The notes under the pieces: model-generated
Seen by the model: the letters and a program-made list of their open reading frames with translations, nothing else
Database searches by the model: none
Told to the model about the DNA's origin: nothing
Assembly (NCBI RefSeq): GCF_025698545.1
Contig: NC_068575.1
Span: 58,537,980 to 58,601,979, forward strand
Length of the DNA: 64,000 bases
DNA from: Gossypium raimondii
Lineage: Eukaryota; Streptophyta; Magnoliopsida; Malvales; Malvaceae
Direction of reading: 5' to 3'
Program-made: the position numbers and the translations under genes
Shown: positions 23,267 to 35,634 of the stretch, piece by piece
Layout: each line of letters starts with the position of its first letter
Numbering within the stretch: the first letter of the stretch is position 1

Positions 23267-23935
23267 CTTTTAAATCTAGAATTCCACTCCATCCAAATTC
23301 CAATTAGCCTTTTGTATGTCTAAGTAGAATCAGTGTTGGATTATAGCATTACTGATTTTTTTTTAAAGGTGAACTTTTTATTCTTAATTGATTTGGAAGT
23401 AGAATTTCATTGGCAGCTTTATTTTGTGCCATTCCCCCCCCCCCTTTTTTTTAAAGCATTAAAATAATTTTGAAAGAATAAATCTTCTGGTCCAAAGCAT
23501 CACATAATTTAGGCAGCTTTTCTAAATTATTCTGTTCCAGTATGGAAGCAGTTCACAATAATTAAATCGAACTAGAAAATATCTTACTACAAATGGACCC
23601 CTAATACTTTTTAATCTCAACTTTTCTTTATTTATTTTCTATTACTTGATAGATTGATCCTAATACCTAAGCTTGTAGCACCATTGAATCTGCCATTTTC
23701 CTTGCAATATTTAGCATCAAATATTTCTATTTTTTTTAATATTTGGTTCATTCTTCAGGATTCCACTTTGGGCATTTCAATGTATTATATTTTTCCATGC
23801 GTTTAATTAGTATATTTTTCCGTGTTTTGGATACCCGATTATAATATTTTATTTGAATGCTTATTATTGTAAATTTGTTAATTGTGTTTCATCAAACTTT
23901 CAACGAAGTGAGTACAAAAATATTTTAATTATATA
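23267..23935. other. CHX 3' flank
   Basis: The 3' UTR of the CHX gene should occupy the first few hundred bases. It includes a short poly-C/poly-T tract near 23436-23452. No other gene is seen. Confidence 0.4.
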
Positions 23936-23939
23936 GAAA

Positions 23940-24400
23940 AACATTTTCAAAGCCGATAAATTATTTTATGAACCCTTCCCATCACATTATATACGGTTCC
24001 TTTTCAATTATTTAATGATATTTTTATAATTTTTTTCATGTCACGAAATTTTGGTAATTTTTTACCCCAAACTCAGAATCCTAAATCCCGAATCTTGAAT
24101 CTTAAACCTAAAACTTAAACTTAGCCCCTGAACCTGAAACCCAAACCCTGTATCCCTAGGTTTAGGGTTCAATATTTAGGGTTATATGGTTCAAGATTCG
24201 ATGTTTAGAATTCAATATTTGGGATTTAATGTTCAATGTTCAAAGTTTATGGTTTAGAGTTTGGGTTCTAAGATTTAAGGTTTAAGATTCAATATAAAAA
24301 TATCAAAATTACGTATGAATGACGACAAAAATTACTCATTAAATAATTAGAAAAGAATCATAAATAACTGGTGAATTACTTTTGAAAACTACCCACTTAG
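23940..24400. mobile_element. fold-back element with telomere-like arms
   Basis: Outer arms pair: TTTTCAATTATTTAATG near 24002-24018 matches the complement of the stretch near 24341-24357. The inner left part is made of degenerate CCTAAAC-type units and the inner right part of TTTAGGG-type units, meeting at about 24160-24170 (CCCTAGGTTTAGGGTT). The whole is therefore a degenerate palindrome of about 450 bases. Ends are approximate and no clean target duplication was found. Confidence 0.5.
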
Positions 24401-25700
24401 CAATCAAACTCTTGATTAAGTTACCCATTATATTCCACGTAACTTAGCATCATTAAAAAGTTATCGCAATATATTACTTTTCAAAATATAGAAATCATAT
24501 TTTAAATATTATTTTCATCTTACGAGTGTGGTAAATTACAATATAAGTAGAAATAATATAAAATAGGAAATTAGATGGTATATGTAGCGTGAATGCATGC
24601 CGATTATAAGCAAGTGATGATAGTTCGAGGATATTATATGTATAATTTAATTATTTTGTAATTTTATTGTGATATTTTAAATGAATATTGGTTTAAATTT
24701 TTAAAAGAATTCAAAATGATTATTTATTAAACTACTTAAATTTTATTTTAAACATAATTCTTTGTATAATATTTTAAATACATTTTATATAGGATTTTAA
24801 ATTTAAATTAGTTTAAAAACTATTTTATTGGAAAAAATATAAATATAAATAATTTTAAATAATTTGAAAACACCATGTTAATAGTTTTAAATTTCTATAA
24901 AATTTTAATAAAAATTGTAGTATGTTTTTCAAAAATATTAACTAAAATTTTCTCAAAGACAATGTTAAAATAACATTTTTAAACCGTTTTACCTTTTGAA
25001 TTTATTAAATTGATTATGGAAATATGTAAAAGTTATCTACAAAATTATTTATTTTTAAATAACATGACAATTGTATAAAATAATTTTTGATTTGCGATAC
25101 CAAATCATCTTATATGAATAGTGGTACTTTGATTAATCATGTACTTGGTCCTCTTTAAAATGATAAATTTCGTTTTATCCATCAAAAATTTAAATATAAT
25201 TTTAAGTTAGTATGGTGATAAGATTACTTTTCGACTCTTCAATACCGATACATTAATAGTTTAAGCCCTCTAAAAATTGTGAAATTTTATTTAATTTTGA
25301 CTCTCGAAAAATTATATCGTTAATCCTAATACAAGAATCTTAAAAAGTGAGATGTTTCAAGTGTATTATGAATTATATTGAAGGTGAATGAATGATCTGA
25401 AGATGATCCACCACTTCAAATGAATGCATTTGGATATGAAATTACCGAAATACATATATTAATCAACCCTTTATTTCATCTAAACATGGCATGTGCTATG
25501 TTATATTGTTATATTCTGAATTCGAGTTAAGCATGTCCTCTAATGGTTAAATGGGAAAGGAGAAATTCGGATTTTGAAAACTTCAAATATGAATTTCACT
25601 AAAAACAAGCTTAGAATTTTTTTATTAAAATATTTAACGATTTATCAATATTTACATGAGCTCATGGTAGAAGTCTTGGGTTTTTTCTTTTCGAAACTTT
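24401..25700. other. AT-rich intergenic, no gene
   Basis: I see no coding potential, no RNA gene and no delimited repeat in this stretch. Confidence 0.4.
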
Positions 25701-25801
25701 TTGCTCCTATTTATAACCATTTTTGTTTTTGGATTTAGTCCAAAAGTCCGTCTGTCTTTCCTTGTTTGAGTCCATTTCTTTGTTCATTTCGTTTGTTCTG
25801 C

Positions 25802-26066
25802 ATGGCTCTCGGTGATGACAATAACAAAGCCATGAATTATGTGTTCCTTCGGACGGGTGGTGAGGTTAAAAATAGTAATTGTTTGGATTCAACCATCATT
25901 GCATGGAACTCTTCAAGTAACTCCTAATTGAATTTTTTAATATTTTGAGTTTTTTTGTTCTTATGCTTGTTGAAACGTGAAACTTGCTTCCCTCGTTTAT
26001 TTGTTTCCAGCATATTTGTTTATGGTGATATTTGGTTGTTGGTTCGAGACAAGGGTATGCGAATGA
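25802..26066 (+). CDS. candidate small two-exon gene, unknown product
   Basis: A TATA-like CTATTTATAACC lies at about 25707-25718. An ATG at 25802 in good context (GCATGGCT) opens a frame beginning MALGDDNNKAMNYVFLRTGG. The frame can be read in two ways: unspliced to a stop at 25927 (41 residues), or spliced from a donor at 25917 (CAAGTAACT) to a pyrimidine-led acceptor ending at 26010, a 94-base intron, to a stop at 26066. The spliced form has 56 residues with a hydrophobic, Phe/Trp-rich tail (YLFMVIFGCWF). Codon use looks protein-like and the stretch is less AT-rich than its flanks. I do not recognise a family. It could also be a decayed exon or chance. Confidence 0.3.
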
Positions 26067-26215
26067 TTTGATCATTAATTTTATTCAGTTATGATTTTGA
26101 CTGAAAGGAGAACTTGCTTAGTTAATTTGATTTGAGAATGGGTTGATAATGGCTTTGCTAAAGTTTGGAGCTTGAGTTGTTAGTATTGTTTGGATTATCG
26201 AGTTAGGGAGTAATG

Positions 26216-26350
26216 GTGCAAAGATTGAGTGATTAAAGTTTAAACTTGTAAATTTATTAATAGTTCAATGATCAACTTGTAACTTTTTAAAATTAAGTGA
26301 CTAAAATATAAAGTTACTAATAATTAAGTGACCTTGGTGTAATTTACCCG
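26216..26350. repeat. MITE arm-like fragment
   Basis: Phrases such as AAGTGACTAAAATATAAAG and the end GTGTAATTTACCC resemble one arm of the fold-back family at 55068-55517. The opposite arm was not found next to it. Confidence 0.35.
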
Positions 26351-27501
26351 ATTATAAAAATAAGAAAAATCCTAAAAAGCAAAAAATAAATCCAATTCGA
26401 AGGGATTTTGACGTCCGGAAGAACACACGTATAACCTCAATACTCTTCATTCTAAATAAACGAAGCAAAACAGTGAAACGAAAAGGCATAGAAAGAGCAG
26501 AGACTGCAATAAAATACCCAACAAAGGAAAACATAAAATACTATTGAAAATTAAATAAAAGATTGTACTGAAATACGATGACGATAATATTTTTAATGTC
26601 GCATTTTCCTTCCGAATACAATGGGAAAGAACTTTTAAAAACAAAATATTTTTTTCCCCCAGATATTATATTCGGCTTTGTTTGAAGTTGTGTTTGGTTT
26701 CTTTTTGGGTTTTTTCTTTTTTGTGGATAGGCAATGATAAAAAAATTTCTTTTACCTCTCAGTAACAGTGCCACTTCACATTGTAAGTTCTCTCTCCCTT
26801 TTCTTTTTGCCAGTGGATTTTCTTTGTTTGAGTGAAGAACAAAGAGTACTTCACTTTCCTTCTATCTTTTCTCTTCTCAGTCTTTGGGTTTTCAATTTGT
26901 TTGTGAATTTTTGTGTGTGTGTGTGTGTCCGCGTGTTTTCTTAATATGTGGGTTTTCATTGTTATCCAGCTTCATTTTATATACTTCTACTTTCTTTTCT
27001 TTTTTTGTGGGTGTTGGTGTTGCTATCTTCTTTTTATTTCAGAACGAGAAAAAAGGGTTCAAATTTAAGAGACATTTATATTGTAATTTTAGCCTTAAAT
27101 CCATGGATTTTCTTTCTTTTTCCTTTAGTTTGTTTGCAACCATATTTAGATTACAAAAGGCTTCATATATTTTGGTTTTGAATTTGCTTTTTCTTTCATT
27201 TCATATTTTCACTTAGTACATGTTACTTTCATTCTCTTTTTATAGAATTACGTTAGCTTAAACCATAAATTTGTGCGAAACTGAGTCGACTCATTTGATG
27301 GTGGGTTTTGGCTTTGGTTTTGTGATTTTGTGTTCTATGGTTTAATTGTTCTAATCTAATTAGAATTTTCACTAAATGGTTTCAGCTTCTCAGTGAAATT
27401 CTTATTTGTGAACTGGTTCTAAATTTTTTTTTAATAGAGGTCTATCTTCTTGCCTGCAATTAATGCTTTATTTTCTATGTTTCAGGTTTTAGTAGTCACA
27501 A

Positions 27502-27683
27502 ATGGAAGCTGTTGTGACTTCTCTTTTGAGATGTTGACAAGCTGGAGTATCTAGTTCTAAGTATGGCCCGGTTTTGCTTCTTGGTTGAATATAATTATGG
27601 CCTTTCTTTGTCAAGGTGCCCAGGGAGGCTCAACAGGATATCTGTGTATGGTGAATTCGAGATGTAGTAGTTCTTTTTGGTGA
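27502..27683 (+). promoter_or_regulatory. cluster of four upstream ORFs in the SEUSS leader
   Basis: The leader above the SEUSS start codon contains four ATG-stop frames: 27502-27537 (11 residues), 27531-27554 (7), 27563-27667 (34) and 27597-27683 (28). All end before the main ATG at 27716. The last two overlap in different frames, so a scanning ribosome cannot translate both fully. A likely 5'-UTR acceptor (CTATGTTTCAG, ending 27485) sits just above them, so all four would stay in the mature leader. Repressive uORFs are common in plant regulatory genes. Whether any of these peptides is conserved cannot be judged here. Confidence 0.6.
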
Positions 27684-27715
27684 ATTTTTTGAGCAGTTGC
27701 AGTAATTCTTGGGAA

Positions 27716-30700
27716 ATGGTACCTTCTAGGCCTGGAAATTCAATTGGTGGCGCTCAATCTGGTTCTCCGGCACTTATGCGATCGAATTCTGCTATTTTGG
27801 GATCTCAAGGTGGTTCAATGCCTCAACAAGCTACATTTTCATCACTTGTCTCACCAAGAGTGCAGTATAACATGAATTTGCTAGGTAGCACAGCAAACGT
27901 TTCATCACTTCACAATCAGACTTTCGGAAATGGGGGTTCTAACTCTGATCTCTCTGGTGCTAGTGGTTTGCAACAGAGAGGTTTTAATGCCACTGCTGAG
28001 TCTGATCCTCTCACTGCTGTAGCAAATGAGATTGGTTTTAATGCACCTCCTTCATCGTTCACACCATCAAATATTGCAAATTTTGGGTCATCAGGCCAAA
28101 TTCCAAATCAGCAAATTGCAAACTATGCTGGAAACCCTGAAATGTTAGATCAACAGCAATCTCAAGTTAGACAATTTGAGCCGCAAAAGTTTCATCAGGG
28201 TCAGCAGTCAATGCAGCAGTTCCCTCTTTCACAGAGTCAATCACTTCAGCAATTTCAATCAACCCGAGGAGAATTTGGGGGCAAAAGTGCTGTCAAGTTG
28301 GAACCTCAGACTATAAATGATCAGGTTGGTCCCCAGCAACAGTTGCAGTCATTCCGGAATCTTGGACCAGTGAAGCTAGAGCCTCAACAGAACCAAGCTG
28401 GAAGAGGCGTAGGACCTGTAAAGTTGGAACGTCAACAGTCTGATCAGGCAATGCTTTTGCAGCAGCAGCAGCAACAGCAACAACAACAGCAACAGCAGCA
28501 GCAGCAGCAGCAGTTCCTCCAATTGTCCAGGCAGTCTTCTCAAGCTGCTCTTGCACAGATGAATCTTTTGCAACAACAGCGTATATTGCAGATGCAATAT
28601 CACCACCAATTGTTGAAATCACTTCCTCAACAAAGGCCTCAACTACAGCCACAGTTTCTGCAGCAGAATTTGCCTATAAGATCTGCTGTTAGACCAGCTT
28701 ATGAACCTGGCACTTGTGCTCGGCGTTTGACTCAATACATATATCAGCAACAGTGTAGGCCTAATGTAAGATAATTTCACTTGTGGGATTAATTGTTCTT
28801 CTGGTGGTTTTGCTGTTTTCCTTGGTAGTAACACATGTTGTTGATATAGGATAACAATATTGAATTCTGGCGAAAATTTGTTGCCGAATATTTTGCTCCT
28901 AATTCAAAGAAAAGGTGGTGTGTTTCGTTATATGGAAATAGTCGGCAGACTAATGGTGTTTTTCCTCAGGTATGTTGTTTAAAAAAATTGACTTGCACTT
29001 TAGTGTCCCTAGTGAGAGGAAAGAGAGAGGGGCAGTGGTTGGCACACTCCCTCCTGGGAATTCTAGCTTTGTAAATGATGTCTTCGAGGAACACTGTTTG
29101 TATGTTTGAGGTGCAAAATGTCAACAGCTTATGCTATTCTAGAGAGGAGTGAGACTCAGAAAAAAGAAGAAGAAAACTATCAGATAAGGTGCTGCACCTT
29201 CCATTATAGCCCTGACCTTATTCAAGGATAAGTACAAAGAATTTGGTTCTCCTTGTGAGATACGTAGGTCTAGTGCTAAAATTTATATGATTCTTGGACT
29301 GCTTTATATGATCTCAAGCTGACAGTTTTAGAAGGTTGGGTTGGGATGTGATGCTAATTTTCTTATAGATGTTAAGTAAGATTTGAATTTATATGCTTGG
29401 AGAAAGCTGAATTTTATTGTAGAAAATTTAGTAGTATCTTGCAGACTGACAGAGGAGTTTTCTAGGATCTTGTTTGCCAATATTTTTTTTTATCTCATTG
29501 GATTTTTGGCCAAATAAAATGATACTTTCTAGTTCCTACATTCTAGAATGCTCTGCAAAGTCTAAGATTTGATGTGTTGCCACTGTGAGGAAATATTAGA
29601 AATTTAATTGCAGATTTTGCAGGATATATGGCACTGTGAAATATGCAATCGCAAACCAGGTCGTGGTTTTGGTATGTTATGTCTTTTACCTCTTCAACTT
29701 GATATTTTATGGTAATTTAATCATTCCTGCTTTTGTAGCTGATTGTATTTTGTCATGTTAAGTATGGAGCTATGTACATCTTGCCATTAAGTGAAGAATG
29801 TATTCTATATTTTATGTAAATGGTCCTTGCTTCCTAATTAATGTTTTATCTAGTTCTGCATCTATTGATAGTAGGAAAATCTTGGAAATTATTATGATTC
29901 AATGTCTGTTTGTTTTCTGTCCTTTGGCAAACAATTAGTGGCAAAGCTCACATCTCCTGCTTATACATAAAGAATTTGCATCTGAATGCAATCCTTTGAC
30001 ATATACTTCTGATACCTGCTTTATTCAATATCCGGGCCTGCTTTGCATGAAAGAAGACACTTTACCAAATGAACTGGTGCATGCTACCTTCCTAGTGATT
30101 GTCTCTTTGGATATGCATCATATTTAGGTGCATAGGCTTCATTTAGAGCACAAATTCAGGATAAGTTGCATCTTCAATCTCTGCTCTTTGTCTGAGTCTT
30201 AATGCATCAGAGACACTAGGCTTCCCTATCAGATCACTCTCAGGTGGATTAATAGATTTCTTTTACTTTGAGTGCACTTGAACTGCCATGAAGCGTTCTT
30301 ATACTATGAATCAGTTGTAGGTAATGCAATATTGCTTTGCTTCTTTAACTTTTCTATCCCCCTTATGTAAAAGTTTTAAGAATATAAAAGGAAGGAGTAG
30401 ATCGGTAGTACTATTCAAAGTAAAATGATCGGTGATTGTAAGGTAGTAAGTCTATTTTCTTTGACTCCTTGAAGTTGCTTCCAACAGGAAACTGAATGTT
30501 ATAAAGCTTGTAGAATATGTTATTTTCATCCATGGTGCAAAAGTTTATCTCTTTTTAATGAGTAGTTTGGCTATCAATGAAATAACTGGTTTATACTGAA
30601 GGAATCAAATATCTATCTTTAATTTCTAAGCAGCTGAAATCTAAGTAGAATTTCATTTGTCTTCTTTGCTGAAGAATACAACTTGTGACTACGTGGGGAA

Positions 30701-33700
30701 AAGGTTTTAATATAACATGTCCCAGGTTGCACAAATTTACACATGAAGAGAGAGTAAATGTCAAATTCTTGCTTTTCTAACACACTCTGTTTGCACTTTC
30801 AGAGACAACTGTTGAGGTTCTGCCCAGATTATTTAAAATCAAATATGACAGTGGCACTTTGGAGGAGCTTCTTTATGTTGATATGCCGCGTGAATATCTT
30901 AATGGAAATGATCAAATTGTCCTCGATTATGCAAAAGCAATACAGGAGAGTGTTTTCGAGCATCTTCGTGTAGTTCGGGATGGTCAACTTCGTATTGTTT
31001 TCTCTCCAGATCTAAAGGTTTGGAGATGTTAAATTCCATGTGCTAAAGTAAGCATAACTGCAGGAACATCTGTTTGGTTGACATTTTGTTTTTTCTTATC
31101 TTGTTTATACATTCTAGATTTGCTCTTGGGAGTTTTGTGCACGGCGTCATGAGGAGCTTATCCCTCGGAGATTGATAATACCTCAGGTATACAAAAGGAT
31201 GCTTTATATGTCAGATGTAGATTTATGTACTTAAGTAGTAGTCTTGCAGCATCCTTTCATGGAGTATTTATGAATGTAAGTTAACTTGACTTTATTTTTC
31301 CTTACTATCGTGCTGGCACATTAAAAACCATAATTTATTGCTGAACAAGTTCCTCTCGTCTTCACTCTAAAAGAACATAGATTTTAGAAACAGGGATACA
31401 AGTAGTAGAAGGTGAAGGAAGATGTTTAAGAATCACCCTTCCTCTCTCCTTTCTCCACTCTGGCTCCTGAAAAGGAAAATTCTCTGTTTCCTTCTTTAGC
31501 GCGGAGTATATGTTTGGAGAGAACTTGAGCATGTCATTTAATTTTTCCCCTCTGGTCTTTCTGTGATTTCTTTGCCTTATACTCTGAAGAGCATTCTTTT
31601 ATAGATTCAATGAAGCCTTTACCTGATATGTGTTGGAGTAAAGCTGCATTTTCCTAGACTAGGATAACTAATTAAAATAAATTCCAGGTAAGTCAACTTG
31701 GAGCTGCTGCACAGAAGTACCAAGCATCTGCACAGAATTCATCATCCAACTTATCTGCACCGGACTTACAGACTAACTGTAACATGTGAGTTTTATACTC
31801 TTATTAGAGCAGTCTCTGTAATATGTTAATTATTTATTTGCAACTGTTATGAGGCATGCCTGAGGAATGGGGGCTGTGCCTATTCATGCTTCCTAGACTG
31901 GTTCTGAATTGAAAATCAGGAATTCTTTATTGCAAATCTTTTTGGTAGTACTAAGTATTGAGGGTATAAGGTGTCATCTGTGAAATGGAGAAATACTATA
32001 CAGATGCCTGCCAGTTTGAAGTTTAAGTATGATGCATTGATAAGGCCATATAATGCTCTATGTTATTGGTTTCTGTAGGGTAGTTAGAGGATAAAACATC
32101 CATAAGATGGGTCTAGCTGGAATGGAGAAATAGGAATTTCATTTAAGAAAAGCTAAATATCCACAAGAATGGGTGGGTAGCGTGAAATAAAGTGAATTAA
32201 AAGAAGATAACATAAATGCTTTACTCGTGCAACGAAGACCTGGATGTTCCCATGCTCCCATAGGCGATTTGGTTCAATTAGGATGGATTAAAGGTATGTA
32301 AAGGATGATGTTGGGGAATTGATGAGAAATGACTGGAGTCACATCTTTGGATCTTTCAAGGGTATAACCTTAGATCAAGTAGGCTAAAAAAAATAAGTAA
32401 ACTTTTTGGAACTTTTTAAAAGACTTGGTAGGGTTGAATGTAGGTGATGCAAACATGTTTGGAATTTTCCTCTGATGTGTTACTGAATGGCATGTAAAGT
32501 GGTGTACTGAAGCATCCAACTGATGTTGATGTAGAAGTGGTGTTCTTGCTAAAAGACCATTTCGTCTTTACCTTGTTCACATATTTCATGCATGACCTTT
32601 TGTACATATGCATACTATTTGGTTTCACCTTAGTTTGTTTGCCAGTAACATGTGATTCTTGCAGGTTTGTTGCATCTGCTCGTCAATTGGCAAAAGCCTT
32701 GGATGTCCCTTTAGTTAATGATTTAGGGTACACAAAGAGATATGTGCGGTGCCTTCAGGTACTAGACACTTAAATATTATTTCCGATCATTATGAATTAA
32801 ATAAAATTTAGTTCAAACTACATGCTACTCTAATGATTTTAGTTCAAATTTAGGACAAGTTTTGCCATATAATTTATTTACTTTTTTTTATGGCAAAGCC
32901 TGTCACATGGTATTGTATGACATTAACATGTGAAAGATCAAAATGCACAAAGTAACGTATTATTGTTCTTTCTTTTCTCTATTTTTTTAAATAAAATTCT
33001 TTTATGTCTAGAAATATTGTGGTCTTTTGTCTTCTCTTTTTGTTGTATTATTGCTATCTTTATCTTCTGTACGTTTTGTTTTTGTTATTTAATCCAAAGC
33101 TGGTAGTTAAACAAGATCTAAATAATTCAATGAGTAAATGTGACAACTGAATCAAGCTTTGATACCTCTTTCTGTCCTGTTTTAGAGACAGGTAACTAGT
33201 TTTTAAAAGATAGAGAGACTTAGTGGTTTGAGATTCATGGGGTTGGTGATTTTACTTGATTGTACGAAATTCTATAACATGGAACAAGAGGGGACTGAAC
33301 ATTTAACGTAGTAGAATGGCCCTTTGTGGTCACTTGGCTTGAATTCTAGGATTTTGGAAAATAAATGGCATAAAAAAAGTTCATAAGTTCTAAAAAGGCC
33401 TGTGGTAGTACTGGTAATCAGTACCCTTAGTTGTACATAGAAGCAGAGTGGTCTGTATGAGTAATTTTGCTGGAATCCACAAGTTTGAGAGTACAACAAT
33501 GTGTTTTTCATTTATTTATGTGCAGGGAATGATCTGAACAAAGTGTGGAGTATAGGGATGGAATCAATAATGGGACTAAGTGCATGCTTAAACCTTAATC
33601 ATTACATATATATGTGTATATTGTTGGTGATGTTTATTAGTCATTTCTTGTCATTTATAGGGACATAATTGAAAAACAAATTACTAAAAAAAATGAGTCT

Positions 33701-35634
33701 TACTATAATGGGGTTTAAATTGGATGGGATTTATAGGCCTTTCAATCAATGGAAATGTTTAGCTGCAAAAATCTTTATATATACACATGCTATGTTGCAA
33801 TGATCATTTATCATTATATACTAATTTATCATCTTTAAAACCCCCTCCAACAAACAAATTCTTACATGGGTGATCGTCCATAAGGCCGTTACTGTTCTAT
33901 GAGATTTTAGACAAGATTATTATTCTTTCTTGTTATCGTACTTCAATCTTAGTCCACAAATTTACCTTCTGTGGCTGGTGTTTTCTCGGTTCTCATGTCA
34001 TCTTACATGAAGCACAAATAGTTGATGGCTGGATAGCTGATTTGCAGCTCAGCTTAAGAGGAAATTTATGTTATACATACATTATCTGACTGGTATTCTC
34101 CAATTGCAGATATCAGAGGTCGTTAATAGCATGAAGGATTTGATTGATTATAGCCGTGAGACAAGGATGGGGCCAATAGGTATGGTTCATAAATTTTGAT
34201 CTTTCAACATTTATGATCATTATTAATGTTCACTGCTTATTAAGAAAAGCATTCTCTTTGATCAATTGGCGGTGTGCTGATGCTATCCATCTTCCTGGCC
34301 TATCTGAGCCCTAATAATTAGGTAGTGCAGCAAGAGACCTGGGAAGACATTATCTCTGGTTGTCATCCCCCTGCAAAAATCCCAAAGACCCTCTGTAAAT
34401 GGAGGCACGAAATGAACCCCACCTGGGTCCAACACTTATCTTTGACACATGGATATGAAGATATGACCTCTAAGGATCCTCCAAATTCATGGAGAAACTT
34501 AGAAAAATCTAACCATACTGTTCGAGTAACATAGCTTTATAGTGTTCAAGAAGGTTGCCTTTAACTTATAATATGTTAAGGAATCAAATTTATCCTGGAA
34601 AGCTTGAAATGTCGCAAGTAGCATTATCATTGATCTTGTCTCTTTTCTCTTTTTGCCTCGAGACATTGGTAATTTTTCTTTATTCATTTTCAGAAAGTCT
34701 GGCCAAGTTCCCGACAAGGAGTTCCCCATCATCTGCACAGCATAGTTCAGCTCCACAAATTGAGAAGCAACAGCATGTTACTGGAGAAAATACAAATAAT
34801 GATCCTCATTCAATACAATCAACTGTTCTGCAGCCTTATACAAGCAATGCTGTTGCCAGTGTGAACAACTCCCAGGGTGCAAAATCCACTTCATCTGCTT
34901 CCACCATTGTGGGGCTTCTTCGACAGAATTCCATGAATTCGAGGATTGAAAACCAGATGAACAATCCAAACAGTCCCTATGCCGGAACTCCGGTTCCAAT
35001 CCCATCAGCAGGGTCCTCTACTTCTTTGCCACTAACTCAGCCCAATCCTTCTTCACCATTCTCTTCTCCAATGCCATCCTCGTCTAGTCTCCCTCCCCAA
35101 AGTTCTCATAATGCCTTGGGTACTTCAACTACAGCAAAGAGTGTCAATTCAGCGAATCCATCTGCACAGATTCCACCACAGCAGTCATCTCAGACAAGTG
35201 AGGTTGACCCAAATGAATCTCAGAGCTCTGTCGAGAAAATCATTCAAGAAATGATGATTTCATCACAGTTCAGTGAGACTGGTAGCATGGTCAGTGTTAG
35301 CTCTATGGAGAATAACTTGAATAACAACAATGGGCTTCCACAGGTGAGCGGCAGCTGCTTGATGGGGAATGGGTTTGTTAACAACAATTCAGGCATTGGA
35401 AGTGGAGGAGGATTTGGGAATATGAATGGTGGGATGGGTCTTTCTCCCAATCCAACTGCTATGAGATCTACCATGGGGAACAACTCTATGAATTACACTG
35501 GAAGGGTGAGCATGCCATTGATGCCTCAAGATGCTATGAACCATCAGCAACAAGAATTAGCAAACAGATTACTGAATGGGCTTGGAGCCGTGAATGGGTT
35601 TAGTAACCTTCAATTTGATTGGAAATCCCCCTAA
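27716..35634 (+). CDS. SEU: SEUSS transcriptional corepressor
   Basis: Nine coding exons: 27716-28765, 28850-28969, 29623-29671, 30803-31017, 31118-31186, 31688-31785, 32665-32758, 34110-34179 and 34694-35634, giving 901 residues. The start MVPSRPGNSIGGAQSGS is typical of SEUSS. The N-terminus is Gln/Ser-rich with an 18-Gln run at about 249-266. The central LIM-binding (LDB) region starts near residue 351 (DNNIEFWRKFVAEYFAP), passes through DIWHCEICNRKPGRGF, REYLNGNDQIVLDYAKA, ICSWEFCARRHEELIPRR and RYVRCLQISEVVNSMKDL, and ends near 600. The C-terminus is Ser/Pro/Asn/Gly-rich. SEUSS binds LEUNIG and represses AGAMOUS and other floral genes, and acts in embryo and leaf patterning, as known from Arabidopsis. 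The leader carries several uORFs. The very conserved DIWHCEICNRKPGRGF exon is only 49 bases. An AATGAATGAATAT stretch near 36080 may be the poly(A) signal area. Confidence 0.96.
28460..28513 (+). repeat. CAG/CAA tract, 18 Gln codons
   Basis: Pure glutamine codons, CAG mixed with CAA, in SEUSS exon 1. The CAA interruptions should slow slippage. On the opposite strand the tract creates open frames rich in Ala, Val or Leu, which are shadows. Confidence 0.9.

Noticed and set aside
28311-28652. 113- and 77-residue minus-strand frames rich in Ala/Val or Leu
   Set aside because: They are the complement of the glutamine tract of SEUSS and have no independent features.
34325-34534. 69-residue frame inside SEUSS intron 8
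   Set aside because: The family-conserved exon join runs from 34179 to 34694; this frame is not needed and matches nothing.
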